A program made the translations under genes and the position numbers. Under the pieces are notes generated by a model. It was given only the letters and a program-made list of their open reading frames with translations, made no database searches and was not told the origin of the DNA. This document shows positions 25,934-35,476 of a stretch of DNA of 41,392 bases, one piece after another. Origin of the DNA: Bacteroidales bacterium (GTDB lineage Bacteria; Bacteroidota; Bacteroidia; Bacteroidales; Paludibacteraceae); NCBI GenBank assembly GCA_012517575.1, contig JAAYUQ010000067.1, positions 1-41,392 on the forward strand, given 5' to 3'. The first letter of the stretch is position 1; every line of letters begins with the position of its first letter.

Positions 25934-27643
25934 CTAAAGCAATAGTTTACAAGCGGCCAATAACGTAAGCACTTGTGCTTTCTCCGTAATGTTTCCTTCC
26001 CGATAAAGAAATTGACAATCGCCATATAATTCACTGTTGGATGAAAGCAAATGAATGTTTTCCACAAAATATTGGTCAAGCGTCTGCCGTACAGATAAAT
26101 TTTTATCGTACCAAAGCTGCTCGGGGTTCATATTGTTTTTCCACATCGTTTTAAAAGGTAAACGTTTCAACAAAGCTCTCCGATAACGATAATAACTGAG
26201 CAATGTTTTGTTGTTGGTAGGTTTTCCACCAATAGATTCCCAGATAAAACCGGCAAACTCGGGATGTTTGATTTTTATCCAATCGATATAAATTTGTTCC
26301 TTATATCTATATTTAGCCGGTATTGAAAGAGCATAAGACAAAAAATCGGGATTTAAAAATGCTGCATCCGATTCACCACACAAATCAAAATATAAAAAAC
26401 CATTATTCATACCGGAAAAGCCTCTGTTGTAAAATTTATAAATTTCAGTATCCGAATAATTTTGAATGTATTTCTGAAAAACGGAAGCATATTTACTCAA
26501 TAATTTGGTAGAATAGACTCCATCGGAAATTTGTGGCTTGGTTTTATGGTCTGCAATCAAATAACTTCCCAATAGAGCATCGCCCAGCATGCCGGTATGA
26601 ATCATGCCCGTATCGGAAATCTCAAGTCGTTTTATGGCATCAAACACCGCACTTGCTCCGGTATAAATGGTTAATCCATCGTTCACCAGCACGACTTCTT
26701 CAACAGGTTTCAAACTTTCAGCATCAACAACTGAAGCTGCTAACGGAACTCGATATTTATCTGAAATTTGCCGTGCAATCACTTCATCGGCATAACCTTT
26801 TGCAGAGAAGTTAAAAAACATTTGGTTAGAAAACCCCGACTGTAAGGCCGTGAGCGCCACCATTCGCGAATCGAGACCGCCACTCAAGGTAGTCAGAGAA
26901 ATTAATTGATGTGACTTGTCAAGAGAAAATTCATTATCAACCGACTTTTTAAACAGGAAATCGAGTTGTTCGACAATATCCGCTTTTGAATCCCGATTCT
27001 CCTGAATATCCTGAAGACGAAAATAAAAATCCGTTTTTAATCGGAAATTGTCTATTTGTAAAAATTCTCCCGCCCGCAACTGCTTAACTTCTTTCAACAA
27101 AGTTAAGTTTTCATGCATAAATCCACTCGTAAGTAAAAAAATAGCCGCTTCTGTGTCCAGCGTTTTTTTTATCTTTTGGTCTTCGAGCAATTTACTGAGT
27201 GTGTACAAATCAGTACCTATCGCAATAGTATTCTGATTGGCAAAATAAAAAAGTTTTTTTGACCCCGTTTGATTATTGAAAGCAATGAATTTTTTCTCTT
27301 TTTTTAAATAGATAAATCCAACAAAATGTCCGCGAAAATATTTAAAAAAGTCCTTGTCTTTTAGCATTTTTCCGATTAACTCATCATGATTGGAAACGTT
27401 ATGTTGCAAGCAAAGGGCTTTCAGATTAGTAATAACGCCATCGGTTACAATAAAAAAATCTTCATTGTCCAACCACAACTTTTCCGACATAAACTTTGTC
27501 TCGGTAAATTGCTCTACCACAATATGTTCGTCAGAAAATGTACGAAGCTCAAGAGTTGGCTGAAAGTCAAAAGGCTTTTTCCAACAGAAATGAGGCTGCT
27601 GCTGAGCGGCATTTTGTGAAATAAAAACATTAAATCCGTGCAT
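25934..27643 (-). CDS. Asparagine synthetase-like protein lacking the glutaminase Cys
   Basis: 569 residues. The N-terminal part (about 1-200) has the class II glutaminase fold: VTDGVITN stands where NGEIYN does, and FRGHFVGFIY with NNQTGSKKLFYF matches the later conserved block. Residue 2 is His, not the catalytic Cys of active enzymes (MHGF against MCGI). The synthetase domain (about 220-500) keeps the ATP-pyrophosphatase loop SGGLDSR (254-260) and a GMLGDALLG motif. Ammonia or an amine would therefore have to come from elsewhere. Relatives in surface-glycan clusters may amidate sugar acids, and others close beta-lactam or lasso rings; the context favours glycan amidation, but this is inference. 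Gaps are 45 bases to the flippase and 102 to the GT4 gene. Confidence 0.8.
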   Translation of the reverse strand: MHGFNVFISQNAAQQQPHFCWKKPFDFQPTLELRTFSDEHIVVEQFTETKFMSEKLWLDNEDFFIVTDGVITNLKALCLQHNVSNHDELIGKMLKDKDFFKYFRGHFVGFIYLKKEKKFIAFNNQTGSKKLFYFANQNTIAIGTDLYTLSKLLEDQKIKKTLDTEAAIFLLTSGFMHENLTLLKEVKQLRAGEFLQIDNFRLKTDFYFRLQDIQENRDSKADIVEQLDFLFKKSVDNEFSLDKSHQLISLTTLSGGLDSRMVALTALQSGFSNQMFFNFSAKGYADEVIARQISDKYRVPLAASVVDAESLKPVEEVVLVNDGLTIYTGASAVFDAIKRLEISDTGMIHTGMLGDALLGSYLIADHKTKPQISDGVYSTKLLSKYASVFQKYIQNYSDTEIYKFYNRGFSGMNNGFLYFDLCGESDAAFLNPDFLSYALSIPAKYRYKEQIYIDWIKIKHPEFAGFIWESIGGKPTNNKTLLSYYRYRRALLKRLPFKTMWKNNMNPEQLWYDKNLSVRQTLDQYFVENIHLLSSNSELYGDCQFLYREGNITEKAQVLTLLAACKLLL

Positions 27644-27745
27644 GAAAACTATTTCAGAAATAAATGTTATGAATTACAGATGGTGAAAAGAATGATTTGC
27701 CATGATAAAGACCTTTCTGCATAAACTTTGGTCATTGGAAATGTA

Positions 27746-28912
27746 TTAATCGGAATTTATTCCTAAAATCTTCTCGTACTGTCGGGTGATCATCTTTCCC
27801 ACGGTTTTCATGCTGAATTTTTCGACTGCTTCCTGCCGTAGTTTTTCGGCATCGTACTCTTGAAAATGATCGAGCATAAAATTCAAACTTTCCAAAAGTT
27901 TATTTTCATCTCTTGCAGGAATCAAAATACCATTTGATTCGTTCACAAATTCCGGAATCCCTCCAACATCAGTACTGATAACGGGTTTACCACAAATCAA
28001 ACTTTCCGAAATAACGACAGGGGCATTCTCGTAATTTGAAAACAGTACCAAAAAATCGGCATTTTTCATGTATTCGGCAACTTCTCCAGGAGTTCTTTCA
28101 CCTGTAAAATGAATCATATCTTCTGGAAAATTTAACTTGACAGAGTAATCAACCACTTCCTTAAAATCAACACCTGTTCCAATAAAAATCATTTTAAAAT
28201 CATTCCGCCTGTATGACAACATTTTCAAAGAATTCAGCAGACCTTTGATATTTTTTGCCGATTCATCGAAACAGGAAACATGAAGAATAATTTTTCTTGT
28301 TTCTGATATCTTAGGAATTGTTGTCAGAAAAACATCATCAACTGTATTATTGATGACAAAATAATTTTTGTTATATAAGTTATTATTGATCATTTCTTTT
28401 TTTAAATTTTCCGACACGGGAAAAACTGCTTCGGCATGTCTGACAACAAATTCGGTCATTTTTTTTCTAAAGAAACCTTTATAACTTTTTCTTTCAGGTA
28501 AATATCTCGACCAATGTTCTGTAATCACATAGGGAATACCGGTAAATAGCTTTATTCCGTAAGCTATTACGCCAGTACGGGTAAGTATGTTGGCATGAAC
28601 AATATCGGGGCGAAAACCAAATTTTCGCAACAAGCTCCAACCTTTGAAATAAGCCCGTAAAAAATTTATGTGTTTTAAAAATTTATTAAATAACCCTGTG
28701 TTGGGAGCTGGAAAATACACAATGGTTTCTTTTACTTTTCCATGCTGGCGTGTTTCGGTTTCAAAATGTCGAATATCGGCTGAAGGATGCACATAAAGTA
28801 TTTGCACTTCACAATACAAACTCACCGCTTCGGCGTGTTTCCTGACAAATAGGCCGAACATTTCATCGTATCGGTTAGGATACCAAGCAGATATAAAAAG
28901 CGTTTTTATCAT
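27746..28912 (-). CDS. Glycosyltransferase family 4
   Basis: A 388-residue GT-B enzyme. The N-terminal Rossmann half holds SAWYPNRYDEMFGLFVRKHAEA and VHANILTRTGVIAYG. The C-terminal half has HVSCFDESAKNIKGLLNS, IGTGVDFK, HFTGERTPGEVAEYMKNAD and the donor-site block VVISESLICGKPVISTDVGGIPEFV (EX7E-like). It transfers a sugar from a nucleotide donor to a lipid-linked glycan on the cytoplasmic side. It begins 9 bases after the GT2 stop. Donor and acceptor are not known. Confidence 0.9.
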   Translation of the reverse strand: MIKTLFISAWYPNRYDEMFGLFVRKHAEAVSLYCEVQILYVHPSADIRHFETETRQHGKVKETIVYFPAPNTGLFNKFLKHINFLRAYFKGWSLLRKFGFRPDIVHANILTRTGVIAYGIKLFTGIPYVITEHWSRYLPERKSYKGFFRKKMTEFVVRHAEAVFPVSENLKKEMINNNLYNKNYFVINNTVDDVFLTTIPKISETRKIILHVSCFDESAKNIKGLLNSLKMLSYRRNDFKMIFIGTGVDFKEVVDYSVKLNFPEDMIHFTGERTPGEVAEYMKNADFLVLFSNYENAPVVISESLICGKPVISTDVGGIPEFVNESNGILIPARDENKLLESLNFMLDHFQEYDAEKLRQEAVEKFSMKTVGKMITRQYEKILGINSD

Positions 28913-28921
28913 TTCTACAAA

Positions 28922-29911
28922 TTACTTGTTTTGCAAGCCGATTCCATCATCACCGGCTTTTGCGCTATTTTCTGCTTCAAAATTCATCATTTCCTTGATG
29001 ACATATTCTGGTCGATCTTTGATTTCGTCAAACAAATTACCGATATAAGCGCCAAGAATTCCAACAGTGAGCAACTGAACGCCTCCGAAAAAAACTACCG
29101 CAACCATCAACGAAGTCCAACCCGGATCGGCATTGGTGAAACCGAAAAATTTTCCAAAAATTGCCCACAATGCTAAAAGCAAAGCAATAATTACAGAAAA
29201 GAAACCCATATACGAAGCAATTTTCAAAGGCTTTTTTGAAAAATAGAGCAACGAAGTAGTTGCCAGTTTCATCATTTTGGAAAATGGATACTTGGTCTCA
29301 CCAGCAAAACGGGGTTCGCGCTCATAGTAAAACGGAACCTGCTTAAAACCCAGCCAGACGATCAGTCCACGAATATATTTTCCTTTTTCGTGCAGTTTGT
29401 TAAATTCTCTAATTACACTTTTGTCAACCAGTCTGAAATCGCCCGTATCGACTGGAAGTCTGACTTCGGAGAAAAAATTTAGAAAACGATAGAAAAATTT
29501 TGCAGAAATTCTTTTAAAAAAGCGCTCTCCTTTTCGGTGTTTCCTAACACAATAAACCACTTGGGCATTATTTTTTTCAAGCGTATCTATCATAGCAGGA
29601 ATCAATTCGGGAGGGTCTTGCAAATCGGCATCAATTACAACAGCCAAATCTGTCAAACAATAATTTAAACCTGCCGTAACGGCATTCTGATGACCGAAAT
29701 TTCTGGAAAAACTGATAACTTTAACAGTTTTGTCTGCGTGAGCTATTTCTGACAAAATTTTTTCCGTCCCATCTATGCTCCCGTCATTTACGAAAATTAT
29801 TTGTGAAAACAATGGAAGTTGCTCTAAAACCTTTTTCAACCGATGATACGATTCACTTATAACCTCTTCCTCGTTGAAACAGGGAACAATGACACTCAAG
29901 GATGCATTCAT
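28922..29911 (-). CDS. Polyprenyl-phosphate glycosyltransferase (GtrB/ArnC-like GT2)
   Basis: 329 residues. The GT-A domain (about 1-230) has VIVPCFNEEEVI, VNDGSIDGT, the DXD motif DADLQD followed by PPELIP, and GDFRLVDK. Two transmembrane helices (about 232-255 and 268-292) and a short charged tail follow. It would load a sugar onto undecaprenyl phosphate. Its ATG overlaps the stop of gtrA as ATGA. The GtrA/GtrB pairing and the GT-C proteins just upstream fit a three-component glycosylation system. Confidence 0.88.
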   Translation of the reverse strand: MNASLSVIVPCFNEEEVISESYHRLKKVLEQLPLFSQIIFVNDGSIDGTEKILSEIAHADKTVKVISFSRNFGHQNAVTAGLNYCLTDLAVVIDADLQDPPELIPAMIDTLEKNNAQVVYCVRKHRKGERFFKRISAKFFYRFLNFFSEVRLPVDTGDFRLVDKSVIREFNKLHEKGKYIRGLIVWLGFKQVPFYYEREPRFAGETKYPFSKMMKLATTSLLYFSKKPLKIASYMGFFSVIIALLLALWAIFGKFFGFTNADPGWTSLMVAVVFFGGVQLLTVGILGAYIGNLFDEIKDRPEYVIKEMMNFEAENSAKAGDDGIGLQNK

Positions 29912-30303
29912 TTTATTTCGGTTTTAAAAGTGTAATATTTGTTCATGAAAAAATTGACGACCGTATAAACAACAATCGACAGCAATTGACAAACATAATC
30001 ATCAATATTGGTTTGTTGCAGTAAAAACGACAAAAATCCCAATTGAAGCAAATAAGAAATAGCAAATGTAACAATAAATTTGAAAATGGTTGCGCCAACT
30101 TGGGCATGATTTTCAAAAGTCCAGCGACGATTCCAAATAAAACTGTTTACCAATCCCACCACATAACCCACAATATTGGCCAGATAATTGGAAGAATGAA
30201 AAACCCTCAGCAACAGCCATATTGTTGCAGCCGTAAGCAAAGTGTTGGAAATTCCGACAATTCCAAACTTCAGAAATTGAACCAATGTTTTAGAAAAATT
30301 CAT
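29908..30303 (-). CDS. GtrA family membrane protein
   Basis: 131 residues with four transmembrane helices filling the protein. It carries the GtrA signatures FLKFGIVGISNTLLTAATIWLL-type start and NIVGYVVGLVNSFIWNRRWTF (about 42-64) and ends in NFFMNKYYTFK. GtrA proteins are thought to flip undecaprenyl-phosphate-linked sugars to the periplasm. Both ends overlap neighbours as ATGA, tying it to the GT-C protein before it and the GtrB-like enzyme after it. Confidence 0.88.
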   Translation of the reverse strand: MNFSKTLVQFLKFGIVGISNTLLTAATIWLLLRVFHSSNYLANIVGYVVGLVNSFIWNRRWTFENHAQVGATIFKFIVTFAISYLLQLGFLSFLLQQTNIDDYVCQLLSIVVYTVVNFFMNKYYTFKTEIK

Positions 30304-31760
30304 TTTTCTGCTTGTTTGAAAGATATATTTTCAAAAACAGTAATGTTAACAGGCCACTTTTCAAAAGACCGTAGAGGTTTCCAACGAGCAGGATTATGCA
30401 GTTCATCTATCCATTCATCGGGCAAATTGGAAATATTGGAATAGATAAAATACTGATTGTCGATTTCTGTATTGACTTTTTTCCCTGCATGATTCAGCTC
30501 AGTAAAGCCTCTGTCGCCATACAGACAAAATCCTGCCGAAATTTTTTCATAATCCATATTTTGCCGGTCGATATAATCAAAACACTGCTTTCTCAATTCA
30601 TAATAAGGAAAATGTGCCAGGGTGCAATCCCAAGATTTTGCCATCTTTTCCGGATACATCCATAAATGGCCTGTCAGTTCGAATAAAAGGAAAATAAGCA
30701 CAGTTGCTTTCCATCTTTTTTCAGTTAACCGGGAAGAAAGTACCGAAAGGGTAATCAGTGTCAACAGAAAAAAATGAGGCATGAAATACCTACCCGAAAA
30801 AGGCATCCTGGTTATAAAAACAAACAAAAAGTATATGCTGAAAAGAATCAGGAAACAGCAAATCAACATTTTAAATTCGTTGGAAATTGAAACTTTCTTT
30901 TTGGCAACCAAATAAAAAGCGAATAGCGAAAACGCCCACACGATAATGCGCCCATTTTCTACCGAACGAAGCAGAAATTCAATAAAATGTTTTGCCACCA
31001 TGGAAATATTTTCGGGCAACGAATAATGTCCTCCCTCTTCAGAAACTGCAGAAAACCAGCCATTCATTCTAAAGTAAAAAATAAAATAGAGCAGCGATAA
31101 AATGATAGCCGGCAAAAATGGTCGAACTGATGCTGCCAACACTTTGAAACTGAATTTTTTCCCCGAATTAAGATAAAGATAAAACTGAAAACTCATCCAT
31201 AAAGCAATTCCTGCAAAAATTCCGCGCATGTTGCTCCCGAAAAGAAAAATCAAGGCAATGGATGAGAGCCATGTATTTCGCTCTAACAATCCCCTGAGTG
31301 AAGCAATGAAAGCAGTTAACAATATAAAATCGGGTGAAGCAATGGAGAACTGAGCCAATAGTGAGGCTTCCAGAAAAACTACCAGCATTACCCATCCAGC
31401 CTGATGAGCAGGGAAAAACTTTTCGACCAGTTTCAGTGTCTGATACAGCAACACAAAAAAGCAAATCAATGCCAGTAGATGAGAAACCCAAAGATGTACG
31501 CCAAAAATTTTCCACAACGCTGCCGTCAACATTCCCATCAAAGGCGGATGATAACCTGTTACCACCATGTCGGTTAAAGAATTTTGAGAAGGAATAATTA
31601 AATATCTGAAATTGGTCTGATAGAACCAATGACCTTCTTTGGAAATTTGCTGAACAGTATCCCAGAAATAGCAGTTATTCAGACAACCGGCAGTCAGTAA
31701 AGCATATAGAAAAATGATAATACCTATAAAAGAAAAATTTACTTTACGAACAGCATTCAT
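30300..31760 (-). CDS. Multi-pass GT-C type glycosyltransferase (GT39/ArnT-like)
   Basis: 486 residues with about ten or more transmembrane helices, then a soluble C-terminal part (about 370-486). The first periplasmic loop carries an acidic residue in NNCYFWDTVQQISKEG and TGYHPPLMG, the arrangement of polyprenyl-phosphate-dependent GT-C enzymes such as ArnT and PMT. It would move a sugar from undecaprenyl phosphate to a periplasmic acceptor, probably a surface glycan, lipid A or protein. It overlaps gtrA and the next GT-C gene by ATGA. Family level is sure; the substrate is not. Confidence 0.75.
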   Translation of the reverse strand: MNAVRKVNFSFIGIIIFLYALLTAGCLNNCYFWDTVQQISKEGHWFYQTNFRYLIIPSQNSLTDMVVTGYHPPLMGMLTAALWKIFGVHLWVSHLLALICFFVLLYQTLKLVEKFFPAHQAGWVMLVVFLEASLLAQFSIASPDFILLTAFIASLRGLLERNTWLSSIALIFLFGSNMRGIFAGIALWMSFQFYLYLNSGKKFSFKVLAASVRPFLPAIILSLLYFIFYFRMNGWFSAVSEEGGHYSLPENISMVAKHFIEFLLRSVENGRIIVWAFSLFAFYLVAKKKVSISNEFKMLICCFLILFSIYFLFVFITRMPFSGRYFMPHFFLLTLITLSVLSSRLTEKRWKATVLIFLLFELTGHLWMYPEKMAKSWDCTLAHFPYYELRKQCFDYIDRQNMDYEKISAGFCLYGDRGFTELNHAGKKVNTEIDNQYFIYSNISNLPDEWIDELHNPARWKPLRSFEKWPVNITVFENISFKQAEK

Positions 31761-32914
31761 TTTTCGGTAGATTTTAAGCTTTCAACAAAATCGTAAAAAG
31801 TGAGGACTATCACCAGCAAATATACGAAAAAAGCCGGTTGCATAGGTAAAACTTCATTGAAGCGCGAACAACGAATATACGAATATGTAGAAACCAATAA
31901 AATTCCTAAAGGCAAATACCATTTTTTTGGGAAAAACATCAAATAAACCAAACCGAAAATATCGGCCAAATACATATACCTTTCATGCATTCCCGGCAAA
32001 ATGAACGGAATAACAATGAAACTCAAAAAAATAAATTTGATCCACGTTTCAATGGTGAACGTGATTTTTGGAGAACGAAGCCAAAAACCTACTGTCAAAG
32101 TCAGCAAAACGGTAAACAATATTCCGGCTACGGAAAAAGTATCAAAATCTGCTCCTGAAAACCAGATATAAATGTTAGGAAAATTCATGGTCAACAACCG
32201 ATAATAGCCGGCTTGAGAAAAATACAGAGAAATTAATTCGACAAAACTTCGGCCATAAAACCATGCCGGCAAAATACTTACCACATAAACAGCGGGAACA
32301 ATCAAAAAATAATACCACTTTATTTCCTTCCTCAAAAGTAAAACAAAAAAGAAAGGCAACACAAAAACAGCCTGCATTTTAAAAGCAAAAGCTACTCCCA
32401 ATAGAAGAACCGATAAAAATTGTCGATTCTTTAAAGCATAAAAAATACTGCCTACCACAAAAGAAGCATAAATGGCATCGCATTGGGAGAGATAACTGCT
32501 GTTGAGCATTACGGTTGGCAACCAGGGGATAACTGCCAATGAAATCCAGAGAATCAGAGAATTGTGATATTTTAAACAAATAATTTTTCCCAAAAAATAA
32601 GCAGCCAGAAATTCAAAAAATATGGAAAATATTTTGATGACAAAAACTGGATCAACGGGAATTTTGGCAACAAGCGTAAGAAAATAAAGATAAGCTGGCG
32701 TATAATTGGAAAAATCGTATTGCAAAGCGGAAAAATATCCATGCGCTTTAATGAAATCAATCCACGGCTTCAGATATACCACATAATCGCCCGTTTTCAA
32801 AGGCAAAAAATACGCCTTAACAATTAATCCCAAAAAAATACATGCCAACCAAAAGTATTTGTTCAGCAGAAATTGCTGCAGAAAAAACCTTTTATGACGT
32901 ATTTCGTTTCCCAT
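31757..32914 (-). CDS. Multi-pass GT-C type glycosyltransferase (GT87/mannosyltransferase-like)
   Basis: 385 residues with about ten transmembrane helices. The first loop has LKTGDYVVYLKPWIDF and then FSNYTPAYLYFL, a pattern of GT87 and related GT-C mannosyl- or glucosyltransferases that use polyprenyl-linked donors. A later loop has MHERYMYLADIFGL. It overlaps the phosphoethanolamine transferase-like gene as TAATG and the next gene as ATGA. Two different GT-C proteins in a row suggest two sugar additions in the periplasm. Confidence 0.75.
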   Translation of the reverse strand: MGNEIRHKRFFLQQFLLNKYFWLACIFLGLIVKAYFLPLKTGDYVVYLKPWIDFIKAHGYFSALQYDFSNYTPAYLYFLTLVAKIPVDPVFVIKIFSIFFEFLAAYFLGKIICLKYHNSLILWISLAVIPWLPTVMLNSSYLSQCDAIYASFVVGSIFYALKNRQFLSVLLLGVAFAFKMQAVFVLPFFFVLLLRKEIKWYYFLIVPAVYVVSILPAWFYGRSFVELISLYFSQAGYYRLLTMNFPNIYIWFSGADFDTFSVAGILFTVLLTLTVGFWLRSPKITFTIETWIKFIFLSFIVIPFILPGMHERYMYLADIFGLVYLMFFPKKWYLPLGILLVSTYSYIRCSRFNEVLPMQPAFFVYLLVIVLTFYDFVESLKSTEK

Positions 32915-34449
32915 TATTGAAGAGGAAAATTAAAAATACTGAGTTTTTTATCCATCACTTTACTTGGAATATTGGCTGCATTCAAAGCACTGTGAAACAA
33001 AAAGTTACTTCGAAAATATCTGTTTCTGTTCATTTCCAGCGCTTTCACCTTATCGGGATATTTTTGCTCGAATTTATCGGAACACCAAACGATACAGGCC
33101 GGATGATGAGATGCTTCACTATCACCTGCATGAAGCCATGCTCCATTTTCTCCCAGCGTTTCTCCATGATCGGATAAATAAATCATGACTGCATTTTCAT
33201 TCTCAAAAAGCTGGATCAAACTGTCGAGGAAAAAATCGGTATAAACCACTGTGTTGTCATACGAATTAATTAATTCTTCTTTCGAACATTGGGAAAGTAT
33301 CCTACTTGAAGTTACGGGAGTAAACACTTTAAAGGGAGGTGAGAAATGGTTGTTGTAATACCAATGACTTCCTATTGTATGCAAAACAAACAAATTGCAC
33401 GGAGAATCTTTTTTCTTTATTTCTTTTGCGAGAGGAATCAAATCTTCATCCAACCATTCGTTATAGTTATAAACCGATTTTTCGGGATGACAATACAGAA
33501 CTGTATCACATTCATTGATAAACGAGACATAAGTTTCAGCTGGATCTTGATTAGAAATCCATGAAGCATAATAACCACACTTTCTAAACAGGCTGATAAA
33601 GGATTTTTCCTGAAAAGCCCGCTCGGGATAAATGCTGTCGGCACGGGTAAGAATATGCGGCAGACTCATGTTGGTATTGGTAAATTCCGAGTAAATAGCA
33701 GGAAATGAAAAAATACTTTTTCTTTTAGATAATCGCGGATTGGTGAGGCGATGGTAACCATTCAGTGACAAATGATCGGCACGAAGAGCTTCTCCAATCA
33801 CAATTACAACTTTCAATGAATCATTACAAGTTGACTTCAAAGTCGGATCGGGATCAATTCTTTCAGTGAAGAGAGTTTTACGTAATTTTTTATATTCAGA
33901 GAAGTTATAGTAAACATTGAAGGGGAAACGCTGCATTAAACTTGCTGTTAATCTGCCATTTGCAGTAAGTATAACACACAACAACAAGGCACTGGCAACA
34001 AAATGAATCAGTGGTTTAGAAACTTTTAATTTTTCGAATCTATATTTGACTGCAAAAATTGAAATCAATAAAGAGACAATTACAAAAACAACCAAAGGTA
34101 TGGACACTACATCAAGCGTTGTCCTGAGATCGTTATGCAGAGAGGCATCAATCAGCATGGGAGTCAGAACCGCCTTGTATGCATAACGGTAAAAAGAAAG
34201 AACTGAACCCAACAACGAAAACAAAGGGAAAAATACGGCAAAAACATATTTGTTTACAGAGAAAAAATAAATCAGAAAAAATGTGGCAAAACATTCTAAT
34301 CCCCAATGAAAAAGAGTGATAAACCAACCTTGCCAACCATTGAAAGGATTGTCGAGAAAATAGGGCAAAATAAAAAAAATGCCTGCCCACAAAGTACACG
34401 CCAAAACAAACAAAAAAAGAGAAAAAAATGATTTTATAACCGATTTCAT
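32914..34449 (-). CDS. Phosphoethanolamine transferase-like membrane sulfatase-fold protein
   Basis: 511 residues from the ATG at 34449; a GTG two codons upstream would overlap the preceding stop and is possible. About five N-terminal helices precede a periplasmic alkaline-phosphatase-fold domain (about 200-511). Metal and catalytic motifs are VIGEALRADHLSLNGYHRLTNP, TNTNMSLP (aligning with the TATAVSVP block holding the catalytic Thr of EptA), and LSDHGETLGENGAWLHAG. The Cys residues of the proteobacterial EptA motif are missing. It would add phosphoethanolamine to lipid A or to a glycan; the exact acceptor is unknown. Confidence 0.85.
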   Translation of the reverse strand: MKSVIKSFFSLFLFVLACTLWAGIFFILPYFLDNPFNGWQGWFITLFHWGLECFATFFLIYFFSVNKYVFAVFFPLFSLLGSVLSFYRYAYKAVLTPMLIDASLHNDLRTTLDVVSIPLVVFVIVSLLISIFAVKYRFEKLKVSKPLIHFVASALLLCVILTANGRLTASLMQRFPFNVYYNFSEYKKLRKTLFTERIDPDPTLKSTCNDSLKVVIVIGEALRADHLSLNGYHRLTNPRLSKRKSIFSFPAIYSEFTNTNMSLPHILTRADSIYPERAFQEKSFISLFRKCGYYASWISNQDPAETYVSFINECDTVLYCHPEKSVYNYNEWLDEDLIPLAKEIKKKDSPCNLFVLHTIGSHWYYNNHFSPPFKVFTPVTSSRILSQCSKEELINSYDNTVVYTDFFLDSLIQLFENENAVMIYLSDHGETLGENGAWLHAGDSEASHHPACIVWCSDKFEQKYPDKVKALEMNRNRYFRSNFLFHSALNAANIPSKVMDKKLSIFNFPLQ

Positions 34450-34451
34450 TA

Positions 34452-35468
34452 TCACTTTGATTTACCCACAACAAATGGCAGAAATTTATTCATCAATAAC
34501 ACAACAGGTATTAATACTAAAATACTTAAAAAAGTTAATAATAATGAAACTGATGGTGTTTCGTAAATTGACAATGGTAAATGAAAAACGAAGAAGGATA
34601 TTGCCTTGATAAAACTGCCTGAATATAAATGTAGGACAAATATAATTAATGAATTAAAACCTAAAAAACTCAAGAGAGAATACCTGATTTTAACTTGAGT
34701 TATGAGCATAGACAAAGAAACAATAAAAATGATTCCAGCTGACGCACCAAGCAAAAAGTATAAATAATTTCCAAAATAATTGTCTGACACTTCTATTTTT
34801 CCATTCAGTTGAGCAATGATTAACACTACTAAAAATGACATTATCGAAAGAGCTGACAGTAATGCTTTGCTCCTGTTTTTATCCAGAAACTCCGATTTCA
34901 GGCCAACTCCTAAACCATAAAACAACAACATACTCATTGCAATGTCCATCCCCCATGGTAATCGAAATACATGATTGAATTTGTAATTGATAAAAGCAAT
35001 TACAGCTATCATCACCAATAAAAAAAACTGCTGTTGTTTTTTTGTTTTTCTGAAGATAAGAAAATAGAAATTCTCTACCGAAAACAAACAGGTCAAAAAC
35101 CACAATGGAACATTGTGCGCTAAATTGGAAGCATTTCCATAAACTATTCCAAAAATAGGTTTTAAAGCATTGACATTAGTTGAAATATCGTTCCCAAATT
35201 TTCTCCCTATAAACAGCCACAACAAATAGGTTATAAAATTGAAAAAAAGATAAGGGATCAACAGTTGAAATGAACGCTTACGAAGAAAAGAGGTATAATT
35301 TGGAAATTTATCAAAACTAAAAAATAAGCCGGACAAGAAAAAGAAAAGCGGTATATGAAAAGCGTATATTACGCTTTTAGCAGCATCCGAAGTCCCAAAA
35401 TGCCCGTAAACTACCAAAGAAACAGCAATTCCTTTAGCAATATCGACCCATTTAACCCTTCCTTTCAT
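34452..35468 (-). CDS. Acyltransferase family 3 membrane protein
   Basis: 338 residues from the ATG at 35468; the frame runs four codons further to a TTG. About ten transmembrane helices. The start VDIAKGIAVSLVVYGHFG carries the family His, and FHIPLFFFLSGLFF follows the usual pattern of the OafA/NodX type. These enzymes acetylate or otherwise acylate sugars of surface polysaccharides, with acyl-CoA on the inside. It begins 8 bases after the porZ stop and ends beside the start of the phosphoethanolamine transferase-like gene. Confidence 0.88.
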   Translation of the reverse strand: MKGRVKWVDIAKGIAVSLVVYGHFGTSDAAKSVIYAFHIPLFFFLSGLFFSFDKFPNYTSFLRKRSFQLLIPYLFFNFITYLLWLFIGRKFGNDISTNVNALKPIFGIVYGNASNLAHNVPLWFLTCLFSVENFYFLIFRKTKKQQQFFLLVMIAVIAFINYKFNHVFRLPWGMDIAMSMLLFYGLGVGLKSEFLDKNRSKALLSALSIMSFLVVLIIAQLNGKIEVSDNYFGNYLYFLLGASAGIIFIVSLSMLITQVKIRYSLLSFLGFNSLIIFVLHLYSGSFIKAISFFVFHLPLSIYETPSVSLLLTFLSILVLIPVVLLMNKFLPFVVGKSK

Positions 35469-35476
35469 GTGAAGAG

